Part shown: positions 52,610 through 60,552 of the stretch, one piece after another | Position numbering within the stretch: position 1 is the stretch's first letter | Layout of the letters: every line of letters starts with the position of its first letter | NCBI GenBank assembly: GCA_045110285.1 | Contig: JBGCGA010000013.1 | Coordinates: 57,046 to 121,045 of the forward strand | DNA length: 64,000 bases | DNA from: Putridiphycobacter sp045110285 | GTDB lineage: Bacteria > Bacteroidota > Bacteroidia > Flavobacteriales_D > Crocinitomicaceae | Direction of reading: 5' to 3' | Notes under the pieces: generated by a model | Seen by the model: the letters and a program-made list of their open reading frames with translations, nothing else | What the model was told of the DNA's origin: nothing | Database searches by the model: none | Program-made: the position numbers and the translations under genes

Positions 52610-54172
52610 ATGAAAGCTTTTTACTTAAGTATACTATTCTTTAGCTTTTATCTAGAGGCTGCTGCTCAAATAACATGGGCAGATCATGCGGCGGAGGTCA
52701 TCTATAATAATTGTACCTCATGCCACAATCCAAACGGTATAGCACCCATATCCTTTTTAACATATGCTGAAGTATATCCTGCAGCTCCAAATATTCAATC
52801 ATACGTAATGGCTGGTATTATGCCACCTTGGACAGCTGACAGTTCTTTTCAGCACTATTCGCAAGAACGTATTTTAACACAAGCCGAAAGAGATATCATT
52901 ATTGACTGGGTAAGTGGTGGAAGCTTACCTGGTGATTTAAATCAAGCTCCTCCACCTCCAATATATAACAATAATCAGCAATTACAGGGTACCCCTGACC
53001 TAGTTGTTGAAGCTCCTTTGTACATGAGTAAAGCAACGAACACAGCTGATGACTATGTTTGTTTTGCTATACCAACAGGACTACTAGCTAATAAAAAGGT
53101 GAAAGCTTTTGAAGTGATTCCTGGGAATTTAGAAACGGTTCACCATTGTTTAGTGTATTCTGATGCTACTGCAAGCTCAGTAACTGATACTATTGGTGGA
53201 AATTGTGGTGGGCCTTCGAATGGTGATTTGATGGGAGGATATACTCCCGGAGCAACTCCTGTTGTATTTCCAGCGACGGATGATTTCGCCAGTGGGATGA
53301 TTTTAGAAGCAGGTTCAAACATTATTTTAGCTATGCACTACCCTGAAGGCAGTTATGGAACTTTTGATCAAACTAAAGTGAACTTTTATTTCTATGATGA
53401 GCCAACTCCTAATTTTCGTGAAATTAAAGCTAATCCAATTCTTCAAAATTGGACTTTCAACATTCAAGCTAACACAGTGGACACTGTTGAAGCTACATTT
53501 AATGGTGTAATTAATAACTTTACTTTATTGTCCGTATTTCCTCACATGCATTTAGTAGGAGAATCAATTGAATCATATGCTCTAACTCCTCAAAATGATA
53601 CTATTCCTTTTATTAGAATCCCTCATTGGGACTTTGAATGGCAGGATTTTTACTGGTTTGAATACATGAAAAAAATTCCTTTTGGAAGTCAAATGTATGG
53701 AAGAGGAATTTATGATAATACGTCAAATAATGTTCACAACCCAAATTCTCCCCCCCAAAATATTACAGCTGGCTTAAACACTTCAGATGAAATGTTTTTA
53801 GTTTATTTTCATTACATGATTTATGAACAAGGAGATGAATTTATCAATGTTGATAGTTTGACAACTGCCTTTTTATCAATAAATACCGCGCCTGTCCATT
53901 CATCAGCAGAACTGACAGTTTTTCCGAATCCTTTTACAGAACAAACAGTGATCAACTTTAATTTACAAGAGCCTCAATATGTTACTATATATATTTACGA
54001 CTTACAAGGTAAATTAGTAAAAAAACTATGGAAAGGGCAACTTAGTCAAGGCGAGCAATCTATTGAATGGAATGGGAAATCAGAACAGAATGAAATGGTT
54101 CCGAAAGGTATCTACTTTTATTCTATACAGATTGAACAGCAAAATTACAATGGCAGGTTAATTAGAAGATAA
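52610..54172 (+). CDS. Secreted cytochrome c / copper monooxygenase-like protein with T9SS tail
   Basis: 520 residues. A signal peptide (1-20, ending AAAQ) is followed by a haem c site CTSCHNPNG near residue 34 and a short cytochrome-like region. The middle (about 135-400) has His motifs of copper type II ascorbate-dependent monooxygenases: ETVHHCLVYSD, NIILAMHYPEG, FPHMHLVGESIE and FLVYFHYMIYEQ. A C-terminal T9SS type A tail follows (about 440-520; VFPNPFTEQTVINFNL, then IYIYDLQGKLVKK). Predicted to be displayed on or released from the cell surface. The substrate is unknown; coupling of a haem donor to copper sites on one chain is inference. Confidence 0.78.
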   Translation: MKAFYLSILFFSFYLEAAAQITWADHAAEVIYNNCTSCHNPNGIAPISFLTYAEVYPAAPNIQSYVMAGIMPPWTADSSFQHYSQERILTQAERDIIIDWVSGGSLPGDLNQAPPPPIYNNNQQLQGTPDLVVEAPLYMSKATNTADDYVCFAIPTGLLANKKVKAFEVIPGNLETVHHCLVYSDATASSVTDTIGGNCGGPSNGDLMGGYTPGATPVVFPATDDFASGMILEAGSNIILAMHYPEGSYGTFDQTKVNFYFYDEPTPNFREIKANPILQNWTFNIQANTVDTVEATFNGVINNFTLLSVFPHMHLVGESIESYALTPQNDTIPFIRIPHWDFEWQDFYWFEYMKKIPFGSQMYGRGIYDNTSNNVHNPNSPPQNITAGLNTSDEMFLVYFHYMIYEQGDEFINVDSLTTAFLSINTAPVHSSAELTVFPNPFTEQTVINFNLQEPQYVTIYIYDLQGKLVKKLWKGQLSQGEQSIEWNGKSEQNEMVPKGIYFYSIQIEQQNYNGRLIRR

Positions 54173-54220
54173 CCTCTAATAAGCAAGACTTTAATTAAAA
54201 AATAAAAACACATCAAAAAA

Positions 54221-54706
54221 ATGACTTTAGACAATTCAATTTTTAAATATTCTGCAAAATCAATATCAGGAGAAGATAAATCACTTTCTGAATTCAAAGG
54301 AAATGTCATGTTAATTGTAAATACTGCCAGTAATTGTGGGTTTACACCACAGTATGAAGGACTTGAAAGGCTTCACAACGATTACAATGAAAAAGGACTT
54401 TCGGTACTGGGCTTTCCGTGTAATCAATTTGGAGGCCAAGAACCTGGAACAGAAAAAGAAATTCAAACGGGATGTTTAGTTAATTACGGAGTAAGCTTTC
54501 AGATGTTTTCTAAAGTAGATGTTAACGGAAAAAATGAAGACCCTATTTTCACCTATCTAAAAGATAAAAAAGGTGGAATTTTAGGAAAGAATATAAAATG
54601 GAACTTCACCAAGTTTCTTGTTGACAGAACAGGTAAAGTTGTTAAGCGCTATGCTTCCATAACAAAACCTGAATCTATAGAAGCTGACATTAAAAAGCTT
54701 TTGTAA
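54221..54706 (+). CDS. Glutathione peroxidase-family thiol peroxidase
   Basis: 161 residues. The peroxidase signature is complete: NTASNCGFTPQYEGLERL carries the catalytic Cys near residue 37, GFPCNQFGGQEPG the conserved Gln and resolving Cys region, and KWNFTKFLVDR the Trp/Asn pair. Bacterial members with Cys in place of selenocysteine generally use thioredoxin. It is cytoplasmic and detoxifies hydroperoxides. It follows the cytochrome/monooxygenase gene by 48 bp and may or may not share its transcript. Confidence 0.93.
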   Translation: MTLDNSIFKYSAKSISGEDKSLSEFKGNVMLIVNTASNCGFTPQYEGLERLHNDYNEKGLSVLGFPCNQFGGQEPGTEKEIQTGCLVNYGVSFQMFSKVDVNGKNEDPIFTYLKDKKGGILGKNIKWNFTKFLVDRTGKVVKRYASITKPESIEADIKKLL

Positions 54707-54795
54707 TTAAAACGAACTACGGAAAACAACACCATGTTTTTAGCCTGTTATTCAATCCTATAAAACCATTTAGAAAATAAACATTGTAGTTGAGG

Positions 54796-54826
54796 CAACC
54801 ATTGTAAACCTAAAGTAGTTTTATAA
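54796..54826 (+). repeat. 31-nt repeated leader element, copy 1
   Basis: From CAACC to TTATAA; shares 28 of 31 positions with the copy at 55115-55145. All three differences are C/T or A/G changes. The core CTAAAGTAGTTTTATAA is identical. Confidence 0.8.
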
Positions 54827-54988
54827 TTGAAGAAACTGAAATCCTCAAATTTATTTATGCTCTAATTTATTATGCTAAAATGATTAGGAATCGAACAGTG
54901 AGATAGGACACTGTTGTTTAGTTTGAAAGTAAAAACCTATTTTTCGTTTGTATTTTAAAAACGGCTTCTTTATTAGGAAGCCGTTTTT
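54827..54988 (+). ncRNA. Candidate small RNA (untested)
   Basis: Region between a copy of the leader element of the SdrD-type gene and an intrinsic terminator. It has no good reading frame but contains a hairpin AACAGTG-8 nt-CACTGTT at 54894-54915. It is a candidate only: no known RNA family was recognised, and it may be the decayed remnant of an old gene duplication. Confidence 0.3.
54957..54988 (+). terminator. Strong intrinsic terminator
   Basis: Perfect 12-bp stem AAAAACGGCTTC/GAAGCCGTTTTT with an 8-nt loop and trailing T run. It lies 250 bp after the nearest upstream gene, so it may end a separate transcript. Confidence 0.8.
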
Positions 54989-55114
54989 ATTTTGTTTTTA
55001 TATTAATGAATCAACTGAAACATCTTAATCTTCTGCCTCTCACAAAAAACACAAAATATAACTCTGTAAAACAATACTTTAATAGTGTTCTTAATATGTT
55101 TTTTATTTTTTAGA

Positions 55115-55145
55115 CAACTATTGTAAGTCTAAAGTAGTTTTATAA
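55115..55145 (+). repeat. 31-nt repeated leader element, copy 2
   Basis: Ends 11 bp before the ATG of the SdrD-type gene at 55157. Near-identical to copy 1 at 54796-54826. Likely holds promoter or operator sequence. Confidence 0.75.
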
Positions 55146-55156
55146 AAAAGAAAACT

Positions 55157-57559
55157 ATGAAAACTAAAATAACCCTACTCATCAGTATTTTTGTTCTGAT
55201 AACATCAGTGGCGAAAGCTCAAACTACCTTTTACGGAGATTCTGTGCAGGCTTCAGTATGTGACACTACATACTATATGAATATTGCACCACTCCAAGCA
55301 GATTGGTCAGGTTTTACCTATGGCAGATTTGTGATTAATGGCATGGTTATGAATCACAATTTTGATTTAGACGTCAATTGGGGAGACGGGACCACAACAA
55401 ACCATACTGGCACAGCTGTATTGGGAGGAGTGGCAATAGCTTGGAATAATAGTTTACAGCACACGTATACAGTGGGTGGCATCCATACCATAACAATGAC
55501 ATTAACAGACCTAACCACAGCAGCAGTTTACACGGTTTCACAAGACATTAATATGGGAGCTTGCCCTCAATACATCTATTCATTTGGTTCTGTTGACTGC
55601 AATAATGATGGTGTCACTGATGCAACAATCAATAGTGTTATTCCCATGAACCTTGTCAGTGGAAACTTAACGTATCCTGGTATTCCTTATACTTCATTTA
55701 CTTTCGTTAGCAGTGTATCAGCTGGAAATTATCAGGCAGTGGTGGACCCTGCATGGCTAGCAAGCAACGGCTACCTAGTATCATCTATCACTCCTGACTC
55801 AATTACAACAGGATTTTACAGTGGCAGTTTTACTTTTCAAATCAACTTAATTTGCGATACTAGTAACTTTGTTTCAAATTGCTTAGACGGAACTGCTTTT
55901 TGTGATGGAAACAATAACGGAGTTTTCGACACTTTGGAAACAATAATTCCCAACCTACCAGTAACACTGTACTTGCCGGATGGTAGTTTTTATATGGACA
56001 CAACTGATGCTAATGGAAACTACAGTTATAACTACCAAGGAAATCCTTCGGGAGGGTTTATTTCTATTGATCAAAACTGGTTATATACTAATGGCTATTT
56101 CCCATCAAATCAATTCAATGATACCATCAGTGATTTAACATGTAATAATAATCCAATCATTAATATTCCTGTAATTTGCGATACTAACGCATTAAGTGTA
56201 GGTTGTATAGATGGATATGTATACTGTGATGATAATGGAAATGGGATTTTTGATTCTACTGAAACTGCCTTTTATAATGCTCCGGTTACACTACAAGGTT
56301 TAGGAGGATTAATTACAGTTTATACAGACTCTAATGGTTTTTACTCCTACAGTGGATGGCAATTAAGTGGTAATAATGTTTTTGTAAGTGTTGACCAATC
56401 ATGGCAAACAGCAAATGCAGCTTATGTATCGGCAAATGGTGTATTTTTAAGTAATCTTGATTGCGCCAATAACAATCAAACTAATCTAGCACTTACATGC
56501 ACTTCTGCTATAACTTGTGCCGACCTTTGGACTACTGTAACACCTTGGAATGGCTACTACCAAAATTTCACAAATTCGGTTAGGCTAAAATATGGAAATT
56601 TTGGAAGTTCGGCTCCAGGAAATTATACGGTAACTTTAGACTTTCCAACTGGGGTTACACCAGTCACTACGTCAATAAATAATTCAAACTATACAATTAC
56701 AGGAAATACCATTACATGGACTTTAAACTCGACAAGTAATAGCATGTTCTTTTCAGATGTGATATACTTCAATACACCAACTGGAATTCCAGATAGTACA
56801 TTCCACATATTTAGTTCATCAATTTCATCTGCTACTAACGATTGTGATTCTTCAAACAACTACTCTACTTTGGGTATGTATGTTGGTAATAGTTACGACC
56901 CTAATGATAAATCGGTTAATAAGCCACTAATTGTTGATCCATCAATTCAGGATGAATATACTTATGTGATTCGTTTTCAAAATACAGGTACTGCACCTGC
57001 ACAAGATGTCTATATCCTTGATACATTAACCACAAATTTAGACTGGTCAACCTTTGAATTGATTGAAGCCTCTCACTCCATGCAATTGATTGATTTAGGG
57101 AATGGTTTAATTAAATTTGATTTCCCTCAAATTTGGTTACCAGACAGCACCACTAATGAACCTTTAAGCCACGGTAATATTGTATTCAAAATAAAGGAAC
57201 TTGCTTCTTTGGGTGAAGGCGATATAGTTGAAAATACAGCTTATATCTATTTTGATCAAAACCCTGCTATTATTACGAATACAACCAAAAATATAAACAC
57301 AGTTGGCCTTGGCATTAATACAGTGGGAACAATAGACTTTAATGTATACCCGAATCCAGCAAATTCAATAATTAATATCCAGTCAGAGGGAGTAATTGAG
57401 TCGCTACGAGTAGTTGATATGAGTGGAAAAATAGTTTTCGAATCAAATGGTCATTCAAATATAGAAACGATCAATATTGAGGCTTTAAGTTCAGGTTTAT
57501 ACAATATTGAAATAAAATCTAATAATGGAATTGGAAGAAGTTTATTTATCAAACAGTAA
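55157..57559 (+). CDS. Secreted protein with SdrD B-like repeats and T9SS tail
   Basis: 800 residues. A signal peptide (1-21, ending AKAQ) is followed by a PKD-like region (NFDLDVNWGDGTTTNHTG), then two SdrD B-like units (LDGTAFCDGNNNGVFDTLE near 247 and IDGYVYCDDNGNGIFDSTE near 350), whose Asp/Asn-rich loops suggest calcium binding. A DUF7619-like conserved domain comes next (SYDPNDKSVNKP near 580 and FQNTGTAPAQDVYILDTL), then a T9SS type A tail (about 730-800, VYPNPANSIINIQ and VVDMSGKIVFES). Predicted to be a surface adhesin-like protein. A bidirectional terminator follows. Confidence 0.8.
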   Translation: MKTKITLLISIFVLITSVAKAQTTFYGDSVQASVCDTTYYMNIAPLQADWSGFTYGRFVINGMVMNHNFDLDVNWGDGTTTNHTGTAVLGGVAIAWNNSLQHTYTVGGIHTITMTLTDLTTAAVYTVSQDINMGACPQYIYSFGSVDCNNDGVTDATINSVIPMNLVSGNLTYPGIPYTSFTFVSSVSAGNYQAVVDPAWLASNGYLVSSITPDSITTGFYSGSFTFQINLICDTSNFVSNCLDGTAFCDGNNNGVFDTLETIIPNLPVTLYLPDGSFYMDTTDANGNYSYNYQGNPSGGFISIDQNWLYTNGYFPSNQFNDTISDLTCNNNPIINIPVICDTNALSVGCIDGYVYCDDNGNGIFDSTETAFYNAPVTLQGLGGLITVYTDSNGFYSYSGWQLSGNNVFVSVDQSWQTANAAYVSANGVFLSNLDCANNNQTNLALTCTSAITCADLWTTVTPWNGYYQNFTNSVRLKYGNFGSSAPGNYTVTLDFPTGVTPVTTSINNSNYTITGNTITWTLNSTSNSMFFSDVIYFNTPTGIPDSTFHIFSSSISSATNDCDSSNNYSTLGMYVGNSYDPNDKSVNKPLIVDPSIQDEYTYVIRFQNTGTAPAQDVYILDTLTTNLDWSTFELIEASHSMQLIDLGNGLIKFDFPQIWLPDSTTNEPLSHGNIVFKIKELASLGEGDIVENTAYIYFDQNPAIITNTTKNINTVGLGINTVGTIDFNVYPNPANSIINIQSEGVIESLRVVDMSGKIVFESNGHSNIETINIEALSSGLYNIEIKSNNGIGRSLFIKQ

Positions 57560-57587
57560 ATCTCAGTATTTACAATTTAATTGAATA

Positions 57588-57619
57588 AAAAAAGGCCGCT
57601 TTTAACAGCGGCCTTTTTT
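57588..57619. terminator. Bidirectional terminator between convergent genes
   Basis: Stem AAAAAAGGCCGCT/AGCGGCCTTTTTT with a 6-nt loop; A run on one side and T run on the other serve both the SdrD-type gene and the minus-strand lipoprotein gene. Confidence 0.85.
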
Positions 57620-57647
57620 GTGTGTTTTAATTTGATAGAGTTCTACA

Positions 57648-57848
57648 TTAGTGTTCGTTGCAGTGCACTTCATATGTGCTGTCCGTTGCAGTTTCATAAA
57701 AACCAGACTTTTCTATTGCTTCTAAGTCATCTTCGCAATACTCTCCAATTTCAACTTCATCTCCTCCTTTATCATAATGACACTCACTACACTTGTTACA
57801 CGATTGGAATACAAGAAATGCACTCGCTAAAAAAAATAATTGTTTCAT
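57648..57848 (-). CDS. Small Cys-rich lipoprotein coupled to the TonB receptor
   Basis: 66 residues. Signal MKQLFFLASAFLVFQSC with lipidated Cys at 17. The mature part is short and acidic with C20, C23, H24, C38 and C63 (NKCSECHY, GEYCEDD, EVHCNEH). CxxCH here could bind metal or form disulfides; haem binding seems unlikely in such a short chain. Its ATG overlaps the stop of the TonB receptor by 4 bp (ATGA), implying coupled translation. A metal-handling partner of the receptor is an inference from this context and from the Cys/His content. Confidence 0.7.
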   Translation of the reverse strand: MKQLFFLASAFLVFQSCNKCSECHYDKGGDEVEIGEYCEDDLEAIEKSGFYETATDSTYEVHCNEH

Positions 57849-60097
57849 AATTGTTTGTTTTTGATTTTAGATTTTAGATTTTGATTAAATTCTATTTTTA
57901 AGGCTAAATATATATTCCTGCCTGGACTGAAAATCCCCAGGTACTTTAAATTAGATAAATGAGGGATGTATTCTTGATTTAATATATTTCTGACACCTGC
58001 ACTAATTGAAATTGGATTTTGTTGAGCAAGTACAGAGTTAATATTTAAGTTTAAAAGACCATAACCCCTTGAAGCAATATCGTACAACCCTACTCTGTTT
58101 TGTTGGAAAAAATATTGGTATTGGACAGTTATATTTTCCAACTTATATTTACTGCTCATACTAAATTCGGCGCCAATTTGACTTTTAATATTTGTTTGCG
58201 GAATTAACGGCAGGTCATTATTTTGATTATCGGTTGCCAATAACCCTGAGAAGCTTGTTTCCATATGCAACCAATGACAATCATGAGGGTGGAAATGGCT
58301 GGCAAAATCAACACCATATAATTCGGCATATGCAGCCTGCTTATAATTAAAAACTTGAAAATTATCGATTGTTGAATTCGTCGGTTCGATATAAATATAG
58401 TTCTGAATGCGATTGTAATAAGGATTAATTACTATTTCCAAATCATTGAAATGCCATGCTACACTCCCATCAATTTGCAATGCATTTTCAGTTAACAGAT
58501 TAATATTCCCAATTTCATACCGATTAGAACCATGGTGAATTCCATTTGACAGTAATTCTGAACTGGTTGGTGATCTAAAACCCGAAGAAACATTGAGTCT
58601 ACCTGTCATTTTTTGTGAAATATAAGCTAGGCCTGATGAAAAACTGAAGCCCCCGAATTGCTTTCGAAACGATTGAAAACTGCTAGTTTCTAAACCCATA
58701 ATTGACCTAGTATCGTATCTACCTCCCATCTGAAATCTCCATTTTAGTAAATTATAGTTCATTAGTACGTAACCTCCTAAATCAGACGTATTGGCGTCAG
58801 GTATTAAAAATTCAACTGCCTGTTCATCATTTCTATTCATTTGGTACATACCCTGGCTTCCTACAATAAAACTTAATCGTTTTGTTGTACTATGCTTCCA
58901 CTTTACGTGATATAAAGAATTGTTTAGATTCATTAAAATATCAGGGGTAAATATTTTGTCTTCATGTTCGTTAAGCTGGTTATTTGTATTTCCAAGAATG
59001 AAGGTAACCGTGCTTTTGTTGAAAAAGAACTGATTTTCTGCCGAAATAAAATGGTTGACAATATCTTGCGCAGGTGCATTTAAACCTCTATTTTGATTTT
59101 CTGTTTCAAAATCTGCTGGCTTTGGATTTGATTCATGAGTATGCCCAGGTAAACCAATTCGGCCAGCATAATAATCGTAATTTAATTTAAACAGCCATTT
59201 ATTTTGATGATAACCAACAACTAATTTTCCAGCCTGTTGATTAAACCGTGAATTCAATAACACTTCATTATTGGGCAATCTATAATCTGCAAAATTATCG
59301 TAACCTAAGTAAGCACTGATATGTAGATTATTTTTACTGATTTGATAGCCCATACTTGTAGAGGCACCTAATGTATTGGCATCAAATCGAGTTGAAACAT
59401 ATCCATTTTGACTATTTGGTTTCGCAAAAGGCTCATCCTTAAAATACAGCACTCCACCCATAGCATCTGCTCCATAAAGTAAAGATGCTGGTCCTTTTAC
59501 GACCTCTACTGAACCAATACCTAAACTTGTGATTGGTAATCCATGATCACCTCCCCACTGCTGATTTTGTATTCTTAGTCCATTAACATATGTGACAACG
59601 CTTGAGCCAGACAATCCTCTAATGACAGGCTTTGATACTCCTGACCCTATACCGCCTACATCAACCCCAGGAATATTTGAAAGTGCTTCTCCCAATGTTT
59701 CGCTTTTAATGACTGATAAATCTGAAATTTTCTGTCTGGAAATACTACTAATATTTTCCCTTTGGATTCCAGTTTCTGCCGATACAATCACCTTATCTAA
59801 ATGTCGGTGAATTTCATGCAAAACAATATAGTTCGGTTTCTTCGTGAACACAAAATCAATTATTTTAGTTTCATAACCAGTTGATTTCACTTCAAGTTTA
59901 ACTTCTATTAATGTACTAAATGGCAGATTTAACTCTCCAAATTCATTGGCATAAAAGCTATGAGAGTAATCTTCAACATAAACTTCAGCAAATGGCAATG
60001 GTAAACTATCGCTACTAATAACCAAAAGCTTAACACCATTCTGAGACCAGGCGCTTAAACTCAAAAAAATGAAAAAAGAACCAATTAAAAATTTCAT
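57845..60097 (-). CDS. TonB-dependent outer-membrane receptor (candidate metal uptake)
   Basis: 750 residues from the ATG at 60097; a longer form from 60139 would run through the operator region and is rejected. A signal peptide (1-19, ending AWSQ) leads to a carboxypeptidase-regulatory-like domain (about 22-100), a plug (about 115-225; VIRGLSGSSVVTYVNGLRI, VEVVKGPASLLYGADAMGGV) and a 22-strand barrel. Loops are His-rich, with GLPGHTHES near 312 and HFHPHDCHWLH near 599, pointing to a metal ligand such as Zn or Cu. A Fur-family gene is divergent, with two matching palindromes between. Zinc is the leading guess, not proven. Confidence 0.87.
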   Translation of the reverse strand: MKFLIGSFFIFLSLSAWSQNGVKLLVISSDSLPLPFAEVYVEDYSHSFYANEFGELNLPFSTLIEVKLEVKSTGYETKIIDFVFTKKPNYIVLHEIHRHLDKVIVSAETGIQRENISSISRQKISDLSVIKSETLGEALSNIPGVDVGGIGSGVSKPVIRGLSGSSVVTYVNGLRIQNQQWGGDHGLPITSLGIGSVEVVKGPASLLYGADAMGGVLYFKDEPFAKPNSQNGYVSTRFDANTLGASTSMGYQISKNNLHISAYLGYDNFADYRLPNNEVLLNSRFNQQAGKLVVGYHQNKWLFKLNYDYYAGRIGLPGHTHESNPKPADFETENQNRGLNAPAQDIVNHFISAENQFFFNKSTVTFILGNTNNQLNEHEDKIFTPDILMNLNNSLYHVKWKHSTTKRLSFIVGSQGMYQMNRNDEQAVEFLIPDANTSDLGGYVLMNYNLLKWRFQMGGRYDTRSIMGLETSSFQSFRKQFGGFSFSSGLAYISQKMTGRLNVSSGFRSPTSSELLSNGIHHGSNRYEIGNINLLTENALQIDGSVAWHFNDLEIVINPYYNRIQNYIYIEPTNSTIDNFQVFNYKQAAYAELYGVDFASHFHPHDCHWLHMETSFSGLLATDNQNNDLPLIPQTNIKSQIGAEFSMSSKYKLENITVQYQYFFQQNRVGLYDIASRGYGLLNLNINSVLAQQNPISISAGVRNILNQEYIPHLSNLKYLGIFSPGRNIYLALKIEFNQNLKSKIKNKQL

Positions 60098-60122
60098 ATA
60101 TTTGCAATAATGTTGCAAATAT
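60098..60122. promoter_or_regulatory. Palindromic operator 1 (Fur-family candidate)
   Basis: Perfect 10-bp inverted repeat ATATTTGCAA / TTGCAAATAT around a 5-nt spacer, directly next to the receptor ATG. Its core, TGCAATAATGTTGCA (60103-60117), matches operator 2 in 14 of 15 positions. Confidence 0.75.
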
Positions 60123-60131
60123 AACACATGC

Positions 60132-60146
60132 TGCAACAATGTTGCA
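60132..60146. promoter_or_regulatory. Palindromic operator 2 (Fur-family candidate)
   Basis: TGCAACAATGTTGCA, a 6-3-6 perfect inverted repeat that lies 2 bp ahead of the regulator's ATG. The two operator centres are 29 bp apart, about three helical turns. Confidence 0.75.
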
Positions 60147-60148
60147 TT

Positions 60149-60550
60149 ATGAAAGCAAATTTATTACAAAAAAAAAATATTAGGACGACTGATTTTAGAT
60201 TAGCTGTGCTTGAAATATTTATGAATTCTGATAATGCTATTTCAACTGAAACTATAGAAGACAAGTTAGGAGATCACGACAGAATTACCCTATACAGAAC
60301 TTTAAAAACTTTTACAGAAAAAGGACTGATTCATGAAATTACTATTCCTGGTGAATCGAAAAAAATGGCTTTATGCGGTGCATCTTGTTCAACTTCAGCT
60401 CACAACCATCAGCATGTCCATTTTAAGTGCAACAGCTGTACAGAAGTTTATTGCTTGCCACTTCAAAATAATCATGAGGTTTCAGTTAAAGGTTTTAAGG
60501 TAGAACATTACGAAGTAGTAGCAAGTGGAATATGTCAAACATGTTTGTAA
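60149..60550 (+). CDS. Fur-family metal-responsive repressor (Zur-like candidate)
   Basis: 133 residues from the ATG at 60149; the in-frame ATG at 60128 lies in the operator. The winged-helix half (about 1-75) has FRLAVLEIF and DHDRITLYRTLKTFTEKGLIHEI, the classical Fur recognition helix. The C-half has an HxH-rich segment (SAHNHQHVHFKCNSC) and two CxxC pairs (CNSC, CQTC) that form the structural zinc site. Family members sense Fe, Zn, Mn or peroxide; the metal is not fixed by sequence alone. It probably represses both itself and the divergent receptor through the two palindromes. Confidence 0.88.
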   Translation: MKANLLQKKNIRTTDFRLAVLEIFMNSDNAISTETIEDKLGDHDRITLYRTLKTFTEKGLIHEITIPGESKKMALCGASCSTSAHNHQHVHFKCNSCTEVYCLPLQNNHEVSVKGFKVEHYEVVASGICQTCL

Positions 60551-60552
60551 AC

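Larger units (their letters stand above)
54707..55156. other. 450-bp intergenic region with duplicated leader and terminator
   Basis: No protein frame is recognised. It contains a 31-nt motif at 54796-54826 that is nearly repeated at 55115-55145, a 7-bp hairpin (AACAGTG/CACTGTT) at 54894-54915 and a strong terminator at 54957-54988. The arrangement looks like a small transcription unit. Confidence 0.55.

Noticed and set aside
57648..57848. Small lipoprotein as a c-type cytochrome because of CxxCH
   Set aside because: The CxxC directly follows the lipidated Cys and the chain is only 66 residues; nothing else supports haem.
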